Assembly: GCF_030817835.1 (NCBI RefSeq) | Contig: NZ_JAUSZR010000001.1 | Coordinates: 620,001 to 684,000, forward strand | Reading direction: 5' to 3' | Source of the DNA: Pseudarthrobacter sp. W1I19 | GTDB lineage: Bacteria > Actinomycetota > Actinomycetes > Actinomycetales > Micrococcaceae | Length of the DNA: 64,000 bases | In this document: one piece after another, positions 18,161-26,147 of the stretch | How the letters are laid out: each line of letters opens with the position of its first letter | Position numbering within the stretch: position 1 is the stretch's first letter | Program-made: the position numbers and the translations under genes | Notes under the pieces: generated by a model | What the model saw: only the letters and a program-made list of their open reading frames with translations | The model's database searches: none | What the model was told of the DNA's origin: nothing

Positions 18161-18260
18161 GGTTTCGACAGGCTCAACCACCGGCGGTTGAGCCGGGGCC
18201 CACGCCCGCAGGGTTCCCTGGCCGAGCTTGCGAGGTTAGGGGCGGGTGGGGAGCGAAACC
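18161..18260 (-). repeat. Extragenic repeat copy 2 (inverted, module order swapped)
   Basis: Positions 18161-18183 are an exact reverse complement of module A of the copy at 15429, and 18182-18260 is a near-exact reverse complement of module B. Read on the minus strand the order is B-A, not A-B, so this is not a simple inversion. The internal arms GGCTCAACC and GGTTGAGCC make a hairpin. It sits between the convergent proC and ktrA-like genes. Confidence 0.85.
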
Positions 18261-18947
18261 TTACGGGCGGGCGGCGAAGCGTTCCAGCAGGTCCACGTGC
18301 CCGGACACGATCAGCATGTCCCGGGCGGACACCTTGGTTTCCGGCCGTGCGTAGGTAAAGTCCTCGCCTGGCGACTTGACGCCCACGATCGTCACGCCGT
18401 ACTTGGACCGGACCTTGGATTCATCCAGCGTGAACCCCACCGTCTCGCGCGGCGGGTACATCTTCACAATGGCGAAGTCGTCGTCGAACTCGATGAAGTC
18501 CAGCATGCGCCCGGACACGAGGTGCGCGGCCCGGACACCGGCGTCGGCCTCCGGGTAGATCACATGGTTGGCGCCAATACGGGTGAGGATTTTGCCATGC
18601 GAGGGCGTGATGGCCTTCACCCACAGGTGCTCGATGCCGAGGTCCACCAGGTTGACGGTGATCAGCACCGAGGACTCAATGGACGTGCCAACTCCCACCA
18701 CGGCGGAACTGAACTCCTGTGCGCCGAGCTGGCGGAGTGCGTCGATGTTGGTGGCGTCGGCCTCCACCACGTGCGTCAGGAGGGGAGCGAACTTCTGCAC
18801 GAGGCTGCGGTCCCGTTCGATGGCGAGCACTTCCCGGCCCTGCTTGACCAGCTGCTCGGCAGTGGAGGAACCAAACCGGCCCAGTCCGATGACCAGCACC
18901 GGAGCATTGTGGGCGGGCCGCCGGGGGGCGTCTGGGGAACTAGCCAA
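18261..18947 (-). CDS. KtrA/TrkA-type potassium channel regulatory subunit (RCK)
   Basis: A 228-residue cytoplasmic RCK protein. The N-terminal Rossmann domain (PVLVIGLGRFGSSTAEQL, GLGRFG at 21-26) binds nucleotide and ends with VEADAT; the C-terminal RCK_C domain (about 145-225) includes the ligand-binding lobe. It gates the adjacent TrkH/KtrB membrane subunit, with which it overlaps by 8 nt. ATP/ADP and c-di-AMP control is known for the family; it is not shown here. Confidence 0.9.
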   Translation of the reverse strand: MASSPDAPRRPAHNAPVLVIGLGRFGSSTAEQLVKQGREVLAIERDRSLVQKFAPLLTHVVEADATNIDALRQLGAQEFSSAVVGVGTSIESSVLITVNLVDLGIEHLWVKAITPSHGKILTRIGANHVIYPEADAGVRAAHLVSGRMLDFIEFDDDFAIVKMYPPRETVGFTLDESKVRSKYGVTIVGVKSPGEDFTYARPETKVSARDMLIVSGHVDLLERFAARP

Positions 18948-20373
18948 TGATGGGCCTCTCTTCGGGATAGTGGTACAACTGGCTGCGCTGGCGCAGGGCC
19001 AGGCCGGCAGCGAGGGTTACTGTGCCGACGCGGCCGGCGAACATCAGGGCAGTGAGGACATAAACGCCCGACGGCGGCAGCTCGGCACTGAGGTTCGTGC
19101 TGAGCCCCACGGTGGCGAAGGCGGAAATGGTTTCGAAGAGCACACGGTCCAGGGAAGCGCCGCTGATCTGGAGCAGGAGGAACGCGGACACCGAAACGAG
19201 GGTGGCGCCGGCCACGATTACGGAGATGGCGACGCGCATGCTGCCCTGCGGGATGGTCCGGCCGTAGACCTTGACGTCAGCGTCGCCGCGCGCTTCAGCG
19301 ATGATGGCCAGGAACATCACGGCGATGGTGGTGACCTTGATGCCGCCGGCAGTGGACGCGGACCCGCCGCCGGCGAACATCAGCGCATCCGTCAGCAGCA
19401 TGGTGGTGGATTCCATGTGGTTCTGGTCCACCAGGTTAAAGCCCCCGGACCGGGTCATCACCGAGGCGAACAGGGAATGCGTGATCTTGTCACCCAGGTC
19501 CATGGAGCCGATGGTCCTGACGTTGTCCCACTCCATCAGCCCCCACAGGAACGTACCCGCCGCCAGCAGGATGAAGGACACCTGGATGGTGAGCTTGGTG
19601 TGCAGGTTCCACTTTTTCCAGTTCAGCCCGTTCTGCTGCAGGACCATCACCACCGGAAATCCGAGGCTGCCCAAAAACACGCCGAGCATCAGTGGAACCA
19701 GGATCCACAGGTCCGTTTCGTAGGGCACGATGCCGTCCGAGTGCGGGGTGAAACCGGCGTTGTTGAACGATGAGATGGAATAAAAGATGCCGTGCCAGAC
19801 GGACTGCAGGAAAGGCTCGCCCAGAGTCAGGAAGCGGGGGATCAGCGCCAGGGCCAGGATGCCTTCGATGACCACTGATGTGGTGATCACGATCCGTAGC
19901 AGCGTTCCCACCTCACCGAGGCGGCCGGCATTGTTCATGGATTCGGCGGCGATGATCTTTCCACGCACCCCAAGCCGCTTGCTGACCATCAGCGCCAGCA
20001 ACGAGGCCAGGGTCAGGGTGCCGAGCCCGCCGATAAAGATGCCGATCAGGATCACCAGCTGGCCGAAGAAGGACCAGTGGACCGCCGTTGACACCACCGT
20101 CAGGCCGGTGACGCATACAGCGGAGACGGCGGTGAACATGGACTGGTGCAGCGGGGTGGCCGTGCCGGTGGCGGACGAGATGGGCAGGGAGAGCAGGAAC
20201 GTGAACACCAGGCACACGGCAGCGAATGCACTCAGCGCAAGCCGGGCTGGGGAGGTGTTGGCGATGTCGTCAATGAAGTCGCGCACCCGGGTGAAGACCC
20301 AGAGGCCCTCCCGCTCCTGCGCGGCGGGGTGCCAGCTGGCCGGGTTCCGGGGCCTCGACTGGCTTTGCGTCAT
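18940..20373 (-). CDS. TrkH/KtrB-type potassium transporter subunit
   Basis: A 477-residue polytopic membrane protein of the TrkH/KtrB/HKT superfamily. The four pore loops are visible: AVCVTGLTVV, FNNAGFTPHS, MTRSGGFNLV and FATVGLSTNL, each with the filter glycine. The ATG at 20373 has GAGGAAA just upstream and starts MTQSQSRPRN; a longer in-frame start at 20484 overlaps the divergent AcuC-like gene and is rejected. With the KtrA-like gene it forms a two-gene potassium uptake operon. Confidence 0.9.
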   Translation of the reverse strand: MTQSQSRPRNPASWHPAAQEREGLWVFTRVRDFIDDIANTSPARLALSAFAAVCLVFTFLLSLPISSATGTATPLHQSMFTAVSAVCVTGLTVVSTAVHWSFFGQLVILIGIFIGGLGTLTLASLLALMVSKRLGVRGKIIAAESMNNAGRLGEVGTLLRIVITTSVVIEGILALALIPRFLTLGEPFLQSVWHGIFYSISSFNNAGFTPHSDGIVPYETDLWILVPLMLGVFLGSLGFPVVMVLQQNGLNWKKWNLHTKLTIQVSFILLAAGTFLWGLMEWDNVRTIGSMDLGDKITHSLFASVMTRSGGFNLVDQNHMESTTMLLTDALMFAGGGSASTAGGIKVTTIAVMFLAIIAEARGDADVKVYGRTIPQGSMRVAISVIVAGATLVSVSAFLLLQISGASLDRVLFETISAFATVGLSTNLSAELPPSGVYVLTALMFAGRVGTVTLAAGLALRQRSQLYHYPEERPIIG

Positions 20374-20477
20374 GTGTGGCGTTTCCTCGGTTGGTTCTGC
20401 TTCCCTCAGTAGTAAACCACTTATGCCCGCGTAATGGCCGGGCAGGATAGGCTGCAGGCTCGGGTAGCCTGTGATTG

Positions 20478-21689
20478 ATGACATATCTGCCGGGTCTCAG
20501 TCAGCCCGCGCCCCCAACGACGGTGGCGTGGGGCCCTGACATGACCGCCTACAATTTCGGGCCGGGACATCCCATGGCGCCTGAGCGGATGGACCTTACC
20601 GCCCGCCTGGCCCGCAGCCTGGGACTGTTCGACCTGGACCATGTGGCGGTGGAAGCCCCGTATGTCGCCACTGACTCAGAGCTCGAGTCCGTGCACTCGG
20701 CCGAGTTTGTAGCAGCCGTCCGCAGGGTCAGCGATGACCCCTCCGCAATTGATGAGTCGCGGGGCCTGGGCACCGAGGACGATCCTTCTTTCGCCGGCAT
20801 GCATGAGGCTGCGGCCAGGCTCGCCGGCGGCTCCCTGCTGGCCGCGTCAAAGATCCTGGACGGCTCAGCACTGCATGCGGTCAATTTTGGCGGCGGCATG
20901 CACCATGCTTCCCGCGACAGGGCCAGCGGATTCTGCATCTATAACGATGCGGCCCTTGCCGTGCAGAGGCTGCTCGACGGCGGGGTCAGGAAGGTCGCCT
21001 ACCTCGACGTCGATGCCCATCACGGGGACGGGACGGAGAGCATTTTCTGGGATGATCCCCGTGTGCTCACGGTGTCGCTGCACGAAAGCGGGCTCACCTT
21101 GTTCCCAGGCACTGGCTTCGCCAATGAAATCGGCGGACCGGCAGCGGAAGGAACTGCCGTCAATCTCGCCCTGCCCTCCGGAACGGGCGACGCCGGCTGG
21201 CTGCGCGCCTTCCACGCAGTGGTACCGCAACTGGTGGCAGCGTTCCAGCCCGAGGTCATCGTCAGCCAGCATGGCTGTGACTCGCACCGGACGGATCCGC
21301 TCACGCACCTCAATCTCAGCGTGGACGGGCAGCGGGAGGCAGCCACCGCCGTCGGGAACCTTGCCGCCCGCTACTGTGACAACCGCTGGATTGCCACCGG
21401 CGGCGGCGGGTACAACGTGCTGCAGGTGGTTCCGCGGGCGTGGAGCCACCTGATTGCCATCGCCGCGGGCAGGCCGGTGCCGCTCCGGACCGCGGTGCCG
21501 GAGGACTGGCGGACGTACGTTGAGCAGAAGTTCGGCGTTTCGGCACCGGGGCTGATGGGCGATGACGTGGAGCTGTGGTGGCGGTCCTGGGAAGTGGGAT
21601 TCGACCCCAACGACGCCGTGGACCGGACCGTCATGGCTACGCGGAAGGCAGTCTTTCCGCTGCACGGACTGGACCCCTGGTTCGACTGA
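20478..21689 (+). CDS. AcuC-like class II histone-deacetylase-family hydrolase
   Basis: A 403-residue arginase/deacetylase-fold enzyme. The zinc site is within YLDVDAHHGDGTESIFWDD, with the Asp-His pair typical of AcuC and class I HDACs; GGGMHHASRDRASGFCIYND carries the active-site histidine pair. AcuC in Bacillus deacetylates acetyl-CoA synthetase; the substrate here is not known. The ATG at 20478 is used; a TTG one codon upstream is less likely. It is divergent from the potassium operon. Confidence 0.85.
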   Translation: MTYLPGLSQPAPPTTVAWGPDMTAYNFGPGHPMAPERMDLTARLARSLGLFDLDHVAVEAPYVATDSELESVHSAEFVAAVRRVSDDPSAIDESRGLGTEDDPSFAGMHEAAARLAGGSLLAASKILDGSALHAVNFGGGMHHASRDRASGFCIYNDAALAVQRLLDGGVRKVAYLDVDAHHGDGTESIFWDDPRVLTVSLHESGLTLFPGTGFANEIGGPAAEGTAVNLALPSGTGDAGWLRAFHAVVPQLVAAFQPEVIVSQHGCDSHRTDPLTHLNLSVDGQREAATAVGNLAARYCDNRWIATGGGGYNVLQVVPRAWSHLIAIAAGRPVPLRTAVPEDWRTYVEQKFGVSAPGLMGDDVELWWRSWEVGFDPNDAVDRTVMATRKAVFPLHGLDPWFD

Positions 21690-21778
21690 AATCCCGCTCC
21701 CTCCGCCCCGCTTCCCAATGGCTTTGCCCGGCGAAATAGTTGATGCCTTTCGGCGTATATGTCGCTAGGGTGGGAGTC

Positions 21779-22393
21779 ATGGTGACAGACGACGTATTTG
21801 CCGTCATAGCGGAATCGACCCGGCGGGACATCCTGACGTCCCTTCGTTCCGGGGACAAGGCGGTGGGGGAGCTCGTGGAGGAACTGGCAGCGAGCCAGCC
21901 CACTATTTCCAAGCACCTGAAGGTCCTGCGTGAAGCGCAGCTGGTGAGCATGCGGGCCCAGGGCCAGAAGCGTTACTACGCGCTGAACCGCGAGCCGCTC
22001 GAAGGGATCGCCAGCTGGCTTGAGACGTTCGACGTCGGCTCGGCAGCTCCCGCGGTGAAGTCACCTGCCACCCCTGCCTCCGTTGCGAGTGCGAAGGAAG
22101 AGGCTGCCGCAGCTCCAGCAGGAGCAACTGGACAAGCCTCACCGCGCAAGGCGCCGGAGAAGGAACACGCCATGGCCGATGCCGTGGCAGCGGACGCTGT
22201 CTCCGCCGGTGTCCTGGCGCCCGATGGCGCCGACCTGAGCCCCGCCGTCGTTATTCCCGGTGGAACGGCTGCCGCCCTCAGCGACGACAGCGTTCCGCAG
22301 CAGATCGGCCGTACCGTGGGCCGGGCGGCCACCAAGGCCGCCGACCTCCTGGCGAACCTCCCCAACCTCCCCAAGTTCGGCCGGAAGAAGTAG
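21779..22393 (+). CDS. ArsR-family regulator with long Ala/Pro-rich C-terminal extension
   Basis: A 204-residue protein whose first 90 or so residues form an ArsR winged helix (STRRDILTSLRSGDKAVGEL and ASQPTISKHLKVLREAQLV, then KRYYALNREPLEGIASWL). No metal-binding Cys cluster is seen, so it may sense something other than metal. An alanine/proline-rich tail of about 110 residues follows, ending in AADLLANLPNLPKFGRKK. The ATG at 21779 (MVTDDVFAVIAE) fits the family start. The tail is unusual; ArsR proteins are normally about 100 residues. Confidence 0.82.
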   Translation: MVTDDVFAVIAESTRRDILTSLRSGDKAVGELVEELAASQPTISKHLKVLREAQLVSMRAQGQKRYYALNREPLEGIASWLETFDVGSAAPAVKSPATPASVASAKEEAAAAPAGATGQASPRKAPEKEHAMADAVAADAVSAGVLAPDGADLSPAVVIPGGTAAALSDDSVPQQIGRTVGRAATKAADLLANLPNLPKFGRKK

Positions 22394-22407
22394 CCCCCTT
22401 AACCCAA

Positions 22408-22463
22408 CTGACTCGCAGTTAACGCTGCCAAAACCCGTTTTGGGTGCGTTAACTGCGAGTCAG
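22408..22463. terminator. Long nested palindrome between convergent genes
   Basis: A perfect 18-bp stem CTGACTCGCAGTTAACGC (22408-22425) pairs with 22446-22463. Inside it a second stem CCAAAAC/GTTTTGG (22428-22434, 22437-22443) is nested. It lies between the convergent ArsR and lldD genes and could work as a two-way terminator; its length is also compatible with a dispersed palindromic repeat. Confidence 0.7.
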
Positions 22464-22475
22464 ACGGGGTGTGAC

Positions 22476-23831
22476 TTACTTGTTGAGCAGGCGCACGTGG
22501 TCCGGGGTGAGCTCGGAGATCCTGCTGACGCCGAGCAGCGCCATGGTGCGTGCCATGTCCTTCTCGAGGATCTGGAGTGTGCGGTCCACGCCGGCGCGGC
22601 CACCGGCCATCAGGCCGTACAGGTAGGCGCGGCCGATCAGCGTGAAATCGGCGCCAAGGGCCAGGGCGGCCACGATGTCCGCGCCGCTCATGATGCCGGT
22701 GTCCAGCATGATCGCAGCATCGGTGTTGTCCGCGGTGAACGCCTGCTTGACCTCGGGGAGCAGGTGGAACGGGATGGGCGCGCGGTCCAGCTGGCGGCCG
22801 CCATGGTTGGACAGGACCACACCATCGGCGCCGTGGTCCACCACACGGCTGGCGTCCTCCACAGTCTGGATGCCCTTGACCACCAGCCTGCCCTTCCAGG
22901 TTTCGCGGAGCCAGTCCAGGTCCTCGAAAGTGAGGGTGGGATCGAACATGGAGTTGATCAGGTCCGCCACGGTCCCGGTGTAACGGGAGAGCGAGGCGAA
23001 CGTCAGCGGCTCGTGGGTGAGGAAGTTGAACCACCAGGCGGGGCGGTAGGACGCGTCCAGCACTGTCTTGACTGTCAGCGCCGGCGGGATGGTCATACCG
23101 TTGCGGACGTCGCGGAGGCGGGCGCCGGCCACTGCGGTGTCCACGGTGACCATCAGGGTGTCGTTGCCGGCCTTGGCGGCGCGTTCGATCAGTTCCAGCG
23201 ACCGGTCGCGGTCTGTCCACAGGTAGAGCTGGAACCAGTTGCGCCCGTTGGGTGCGGCGGCGGCAACGTCCTCGATGGAGGCCGTGCCCATGGTGGAGAG
23301 GGTGTAGGGGATGCCGGCTGCCTCGGCTGCCTGGGAGCCGGCGTATTCGCCTTCGGACTGCATCATCCGGGTGAAGCCGGTGGGGGCGATGCCCACCGGA
23401 AGGCGGGAGGGCTTGCCGAGGATCTCTGTGCTGAGGTCGATGCTGGAGACGTTCCGCAGGATACCGGGGCGGAATTCGATGTCCAGGAAGGCCTGGCGGG
23501 CGCGGCCCAGGGTGATTTCCTCTTCGGCAGCGCCATCGGTGTAGTCGAAGGGGGCCTGCGGGGTGCGGCGCTTGGCCATGTCGCGCAGCTCCCAAATGGT
23601 GCTGGCCCGCTTGAGCCTGGCTTCCTTGCTGAACTCGGGCTTCTTGAACTGCATCAGCGGAGCGAGGTCCGAGTACTTCGGGATGCGGCGCTTCAACGCC
23701 GCGGGCACTGCAGAGGCTGCGGGGGCGGGCCTGTCGGTGGGGGTCCCGGCAGTCGCGGACGCGGCCGGAATGTCCGTGGCGTCCGGTGCAGGCGTGGTTT
23801 CCGGGTTGTTGGGCTGGATGGTGTGGGTCAT
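22476..23831 (-). CDS. lldD: FMN-dependent L-lactate dehydrogenase
   Basis: A 451-residue alpha-hydroxy-acid oxidase/dehydrogenase. The barrel ends with the substrate/FMN signature [13 protein letters not shown], and [20 protein letters not shown] and [14 protein letters not shown] match the family FMN region. The first 60 residues are an Ala/Thr/Pro-rich extension without a clear signal. It oxidises L-lactate to pyruvate, passing electrons to the respiratory chain in LldD-type enzymes. The divergent FadR-type gene with two operators in between supports lactate control. Confidence 0.88.
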   Translation of the reverse strand: MTHTIQPNNPETTPAPDATDIPAASATAGTPTDRPAPAASAVPAALKRRIPKYSDLAPLMQFKKPEFSKEARLKRASTIWELRDMAKRRTPQAPFDYTDGAAEEEITLGRARQAFLDIEFRPGILRNVSSIDLSTEILGKPSRLPVGIAPTGFTRMMQSEGEYAGSQAAEAAGIPYTLSTMGTASIEDVAAAAPNGRNWFQLYLWTDRDRSLELIERAAKAGNDTLMVTVDTAVAGARLRDVRNGMTIPPALTVKTVLDASYRPAWWFNFLTHEPLTFASLSRYTGTVADLINSMFDPTLTFEDLDWLRETWKGRLVVKGIQTVEDASRVVDHGADGVVLSNHGGRQLDRAPIPFHLLPEVKQAFTADNTDAAIMLDTGIMSGADIVAALALGADFTLIGRAYLYGLMAGGRAGVDRTLQILEKDMARTMALLGVSRISELTPDHVRLLNK

Positions 23832-23880
23832 GGCGTCCTCCGTTGGGCCGTTGGCAGGGTCCTTGGTGCACGGACCGGCT

Positions 23881-23919
23881 GTGGTCTAACCACACTCTAG
23901 GGCATGTGGTCCAACCACA
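23881..23919. promoter_or_regulatory. Twin FadR/LldR operators in the lldD-lldR gap
   Basis: Two near-identical palindromes, GTGGTCTAACCAC (23881-23893) and GTGGTCCAACCAC (23906-23918), sit 25 bp apart centre to centre. TGGT-N3-ACCA is the expected type of site for FadR/LldR-family GntR regulators. They cover the divergent promoters of lldD and lldR. Confidence 0.85.
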
Positions 23920-23936
23920 TCAACTACTATTGCACC

Positions 23937-24647
23937 ATGAAGACCCACCAACTTGTCCTTACGTGGATTGAGACCGAGCTTTCCGAGGGGCGCCTGGCAG
24001 TGGGCGGACGGCTGCCCGCCGAGCGTTCCCTCGCCGAGCAGCTGCAGGTGTCCCGCACCTCGGTCCGCGAGGCCATCAGGATCCTTGAAGCGATGGGTGT
24101 GGTGCGGGCGGGGGTAGGGTCCGGCCCCGACGCCGGGACAGTTGTCATCGCGGACCCGACGGCGGCGCTCGGCTCGGCCCTGCGGCTGCATGTGGCCACG
24201 CAGCACCTGCCCGTGGCGGACATCGTGGAAACGCGCGTGCTGCTCGAGTCCTGGGCTGTGTCCCATGCCAGGCCGGATTCGCCGGAGCTGGCAGGGGCCG
24301 CCAGGCTCCTGGATGAGATGGATGCCGAGGCGGTAGGCGTGGATGAGTTCCTGGCACTGGATGTCCGTTTTCACTTGGCCCTTGCGGAATCTGCGGGCAA
24401 CGCGGTGGTCAGCGCGATGATGGGCTCCCTGCGCGAATCCATCACCGGCTACGCGTCCCGGCTCACGGGCAATCTGCCGGACTGGGATACTACGGCAGAC
24501 CGGCTCCGGGCGGAGCACCACAGCATCCTGGCCGCCGTCCGGAGTGACGACGGCGAACGGGCGGCGAAGCTTGTTGCCGCCCATATCGAGGGCTACTACA
24601 AGGAGGCGGGGCTGGCCTCCGGAGGTACGGTACCAGTCCGCCCCTGA
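23937..24647 (+). CDS. lldR: FadR-subfamily GntR regulator, probable lactate regulator
   Basis: A 236-residue GntR protein. The N-terminal winged helix (RLPAERSLAEQLQVSRTSVR, about 25-44) is followed by an FCD effector domain (VETRVLLESWAVSHA, DVRFHLALAESAGN, AEHHSILAAV) carrying the histidines that normally bind a metal and a carboxylate ligand. The ATG at 23937 is chosen because the in-frame ATG at 23904 would place the operator in the coding region. Its divergence from lldD makes L-lactate the likely effector. Confidence 0.82.
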   Translation: MKTHQLVLTWIETELSEGRLAVGGRLPAERSLAEQLQVSRTSVREAIRILEAMGVVRAGVGSGPDAGTVVIADPTAALGSALRLHVATQHLPVADIVETRVLLESWAVSHARPDSPELAGAARLLDEMDAEAVGVDEFLALDVRFHLALAESAGNAVVSAMMGSLRESITGYASRLTGNLPDWDTTADRLRAEHHSILAAVRSDDGERAAKLVAAHIEGYYKEAGLASGGTVPVRP

Positions 24648-24653
24648 CCATCG

Positions 24654-24714
24654 AGTTTTTGCAGATGTGCAGACTCGGAGGCCGTTCAAGTCCGCATATC
24701 TGCCCAAAAACTCC
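24654..24714. terminator. Imperfect inverted repeat after lldR
   Basis: GAGTTTTTGCAGAT with TGC (24654-24671) pairs imperfectly with GCATATCTGCCCAAAAACTC (24695-24714). It lies between the convergent lldR and lacI-type genes and may terminate both. Confidence 0.55.
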
Positions 24715-24733
24715 AGGGGTTTGGGGCAGGCGG

Positions 24734-25768
24734 CTAGCCGTGCACCGTTGAACGCGGTGCCTTGGCGGGCCCGCTGCTGGCCCTGACCTGGAGCCGCGGC
24801 TGGTACCGGCTGCCTGGAGCGTCGTTGTGCTCTTTGCGGATCAGTGCGCGGAGTTGGTGCCAGGCCTGCTCGCCCAGCTCGCTAATGGGAACGGCTGCCG
24901 TAGTGAGGGCCGGGGTGGTGTATTTGGCGAAAGGGATGTCGTCGAAGCCGGTGACGGAGATATCGCCCGGAACATCGAGCCCGCGCTCATGCAGCCCGCT
25001 CATCAGGCCCATGGCCACCAAGTCGTTGAAGGCGAGGATCCCGGTAGCGCCGCTTTCCAGTACGGCGTCCACGGCACCATGTCCGGTGTCGAAGTCCGAA
25101 CCGCCTTCAAGCATCCGGACATCCACCTGCGGATGGGCAGCCATAAACGCTTCCAGGCCCTTGAGCCGCATGCCGTTGGAGGCGCTGCGGGGCGGCCCGG
25201 CAAGGAATGCCAGGCGTGTGTGGCCGAGGTCCACGAGGTGTTCGGCGAGGTCCTGCACGCCTTGTCCGTAGTCCACCACCAGGCTGGGAACGTCCGCCGC
25301 CGCCGTGGTCCGGTTGATCAGCACCAGGGGGTGCAGGGAGGGCGCAATCTCCTCCAGTTCAGCGTCAGTCATGCGGGGCGCGCACAACACCAGGCCGTCG
25401 CAGCGCCTGCGGGCCTCCCCTGCGAGGATGGCTTCTTCGCTGGACACTTCGAAGGAATCGGCGATGAGTACGCGGTAGCCGTCCTGGGCCGCGGCCCGGC
25501 TCAGGCCGCGCAGGATTGCCTGGAACGTTGGGTTCGCGAGGTCCGGAACCACAATCCCGATGGTGTCGGTCTTGCCCAGTGCCAAACTGCGGCCCACCGG
25601 ATTGGGCTGGTACTTCAGTTCTGCAGCGGCCGCGCGGACGCGTGCGGCGATATCCGGGTCCACGGTGAAATTCCCGTTCATGACCCGGGACACGGTGGCA
25701 TGGGAAACCCCAGCCTTCACGGCAACATCCGCGATGCCAATCCTGCCGGTCGCCGATCTCCTGACCAT
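24734..25768 (-). CDS. LacI-family transcriptional regulator
   Basis: A 344-residue LacI/GalR repressor. The helix-turn-helix is RIGIADVAVKAGVSHATVSRV... in residues 9-32, followed by hinge and periplasmic-binding-like sugar domain (TIGIVVPDLANPTFQAIL, LAFNDLVAMGLMSGL, GFDDIPFAKYTTP). It is divergent from the uronate operon. Operators with AAACGCTTT cores lie in the shared 379-bp gap and at several promoters downstream, so it is the best candidate for the main local regulator. Its inducer is not known; a sugar acid or oligosaccharide is likely. Confidence 0.9.
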   Translation of the reverse strand: MVRRSATGRIGIADVAVKAGVSHATVSRVMNGNFTVDPDIAARVRAAAAELKYQPNPVGRSLALGKTDTIGIVVPDLANPTFQAILRGLSRAAAQDGYRVLIADSFEVSSEEAILAGEARRRCDGLVLCAPRMTDAELEEIAPSLHPLVLINRTTAAADVPSLVVDYGQGVQDLAEHLVDLGHTRLAFLAGPPRSASNGMRLKGLEAFMAAHPQVDVRMLEGGSDFDTGHGAVDAVLESGATGILAFNDLVAMGLMSGLHERGLDVPGDISVTGFDDIPFAKYTTPALTTAAVPISELGEQAWHQLRALIRKEHNDAPGSRYQPRLQVRASSGPAKAPRSTVHG

Positions 25769-25894
25769 TGTGGTCCCTTCCTAAGCGCTGCGGACCGGAA
25801 GCCCTGCGCGAGCTGCTGCCCTGGACGTTGCAATGCCATGGGCAGGTTCCTGCCGCCTTTGCCCGACGGCCTACTGCCAGCATATAACGCAACG

Positions 25895-25908
25895 GGAAAG
25901 CGATTTCT
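25895..25908. promoter_or_regulatory. Candidate LacI operator near the lacI promoter
   Basis: GGAAAGCGATTTCT matches the operator family seen at 25975 and 26051 with a central GCGA. Its position about 130 bp upstream of the repressor start suggests autoregulation. Confidence 0.5.
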
Positions 25909-25974
25909 AACCTTTTCCCAAGTTTTCCCGCAAGTTTTTTGGCTCTCCAGTCCAGCCGCGAGCGCCGCAGGGGT

Positions 25975-26064
25975 AGAAAACGCTTTCTCTCAACGCTGAT
26001 AATGGTTGACGGATACCGCTTCCGGTTGGTACAAATCTATTAGTGATCCGAGAAAACGCTTTCT
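25975..26064 (+). promoter_or_regulatory. Promoter with two identical LacI operators for the uronate operon
   Basis: Two exact copies of AGAAAACGCTTTCT lie at 25975-25988 and 26051-26064, 76 bp apart. Between them a promoter TTGACG (26006-26011)-N18-TACAAA (26030-26035) points to the Gfo/Idh gene. One operator is upstream of -35 and one just after the expected start, allowing repression by looping. The rest of the 379-bp gap (25769-26147) holds the site at 25895 and a leader, with no gene. Confidence 0.78.
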
Positions 26065-26147
26065 TGGACGGGTGCAGCAGAGCGCCACAGAACGAATCTC
26101 AGAGGCCGCCGGCGCGGCCAGGTAATACCTTCCGAAAGGCACCCCTT

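Noticed and set aside
18568..19773. A 401-codon plus-strand frame opposite the KtrA/KtrB-type genes
   Set aside because: It mirrors two clear potassium transport genes and its translation has no recognisable domain; high GC keeps such antisense frames open.
22260..23900. A 546-codon plus-strand frame opposite lldD
   Set aside because: lldD has FMN motifs and a regulator; the opposite frame is repetitive and overlaps the palindrome and ArsR gene.
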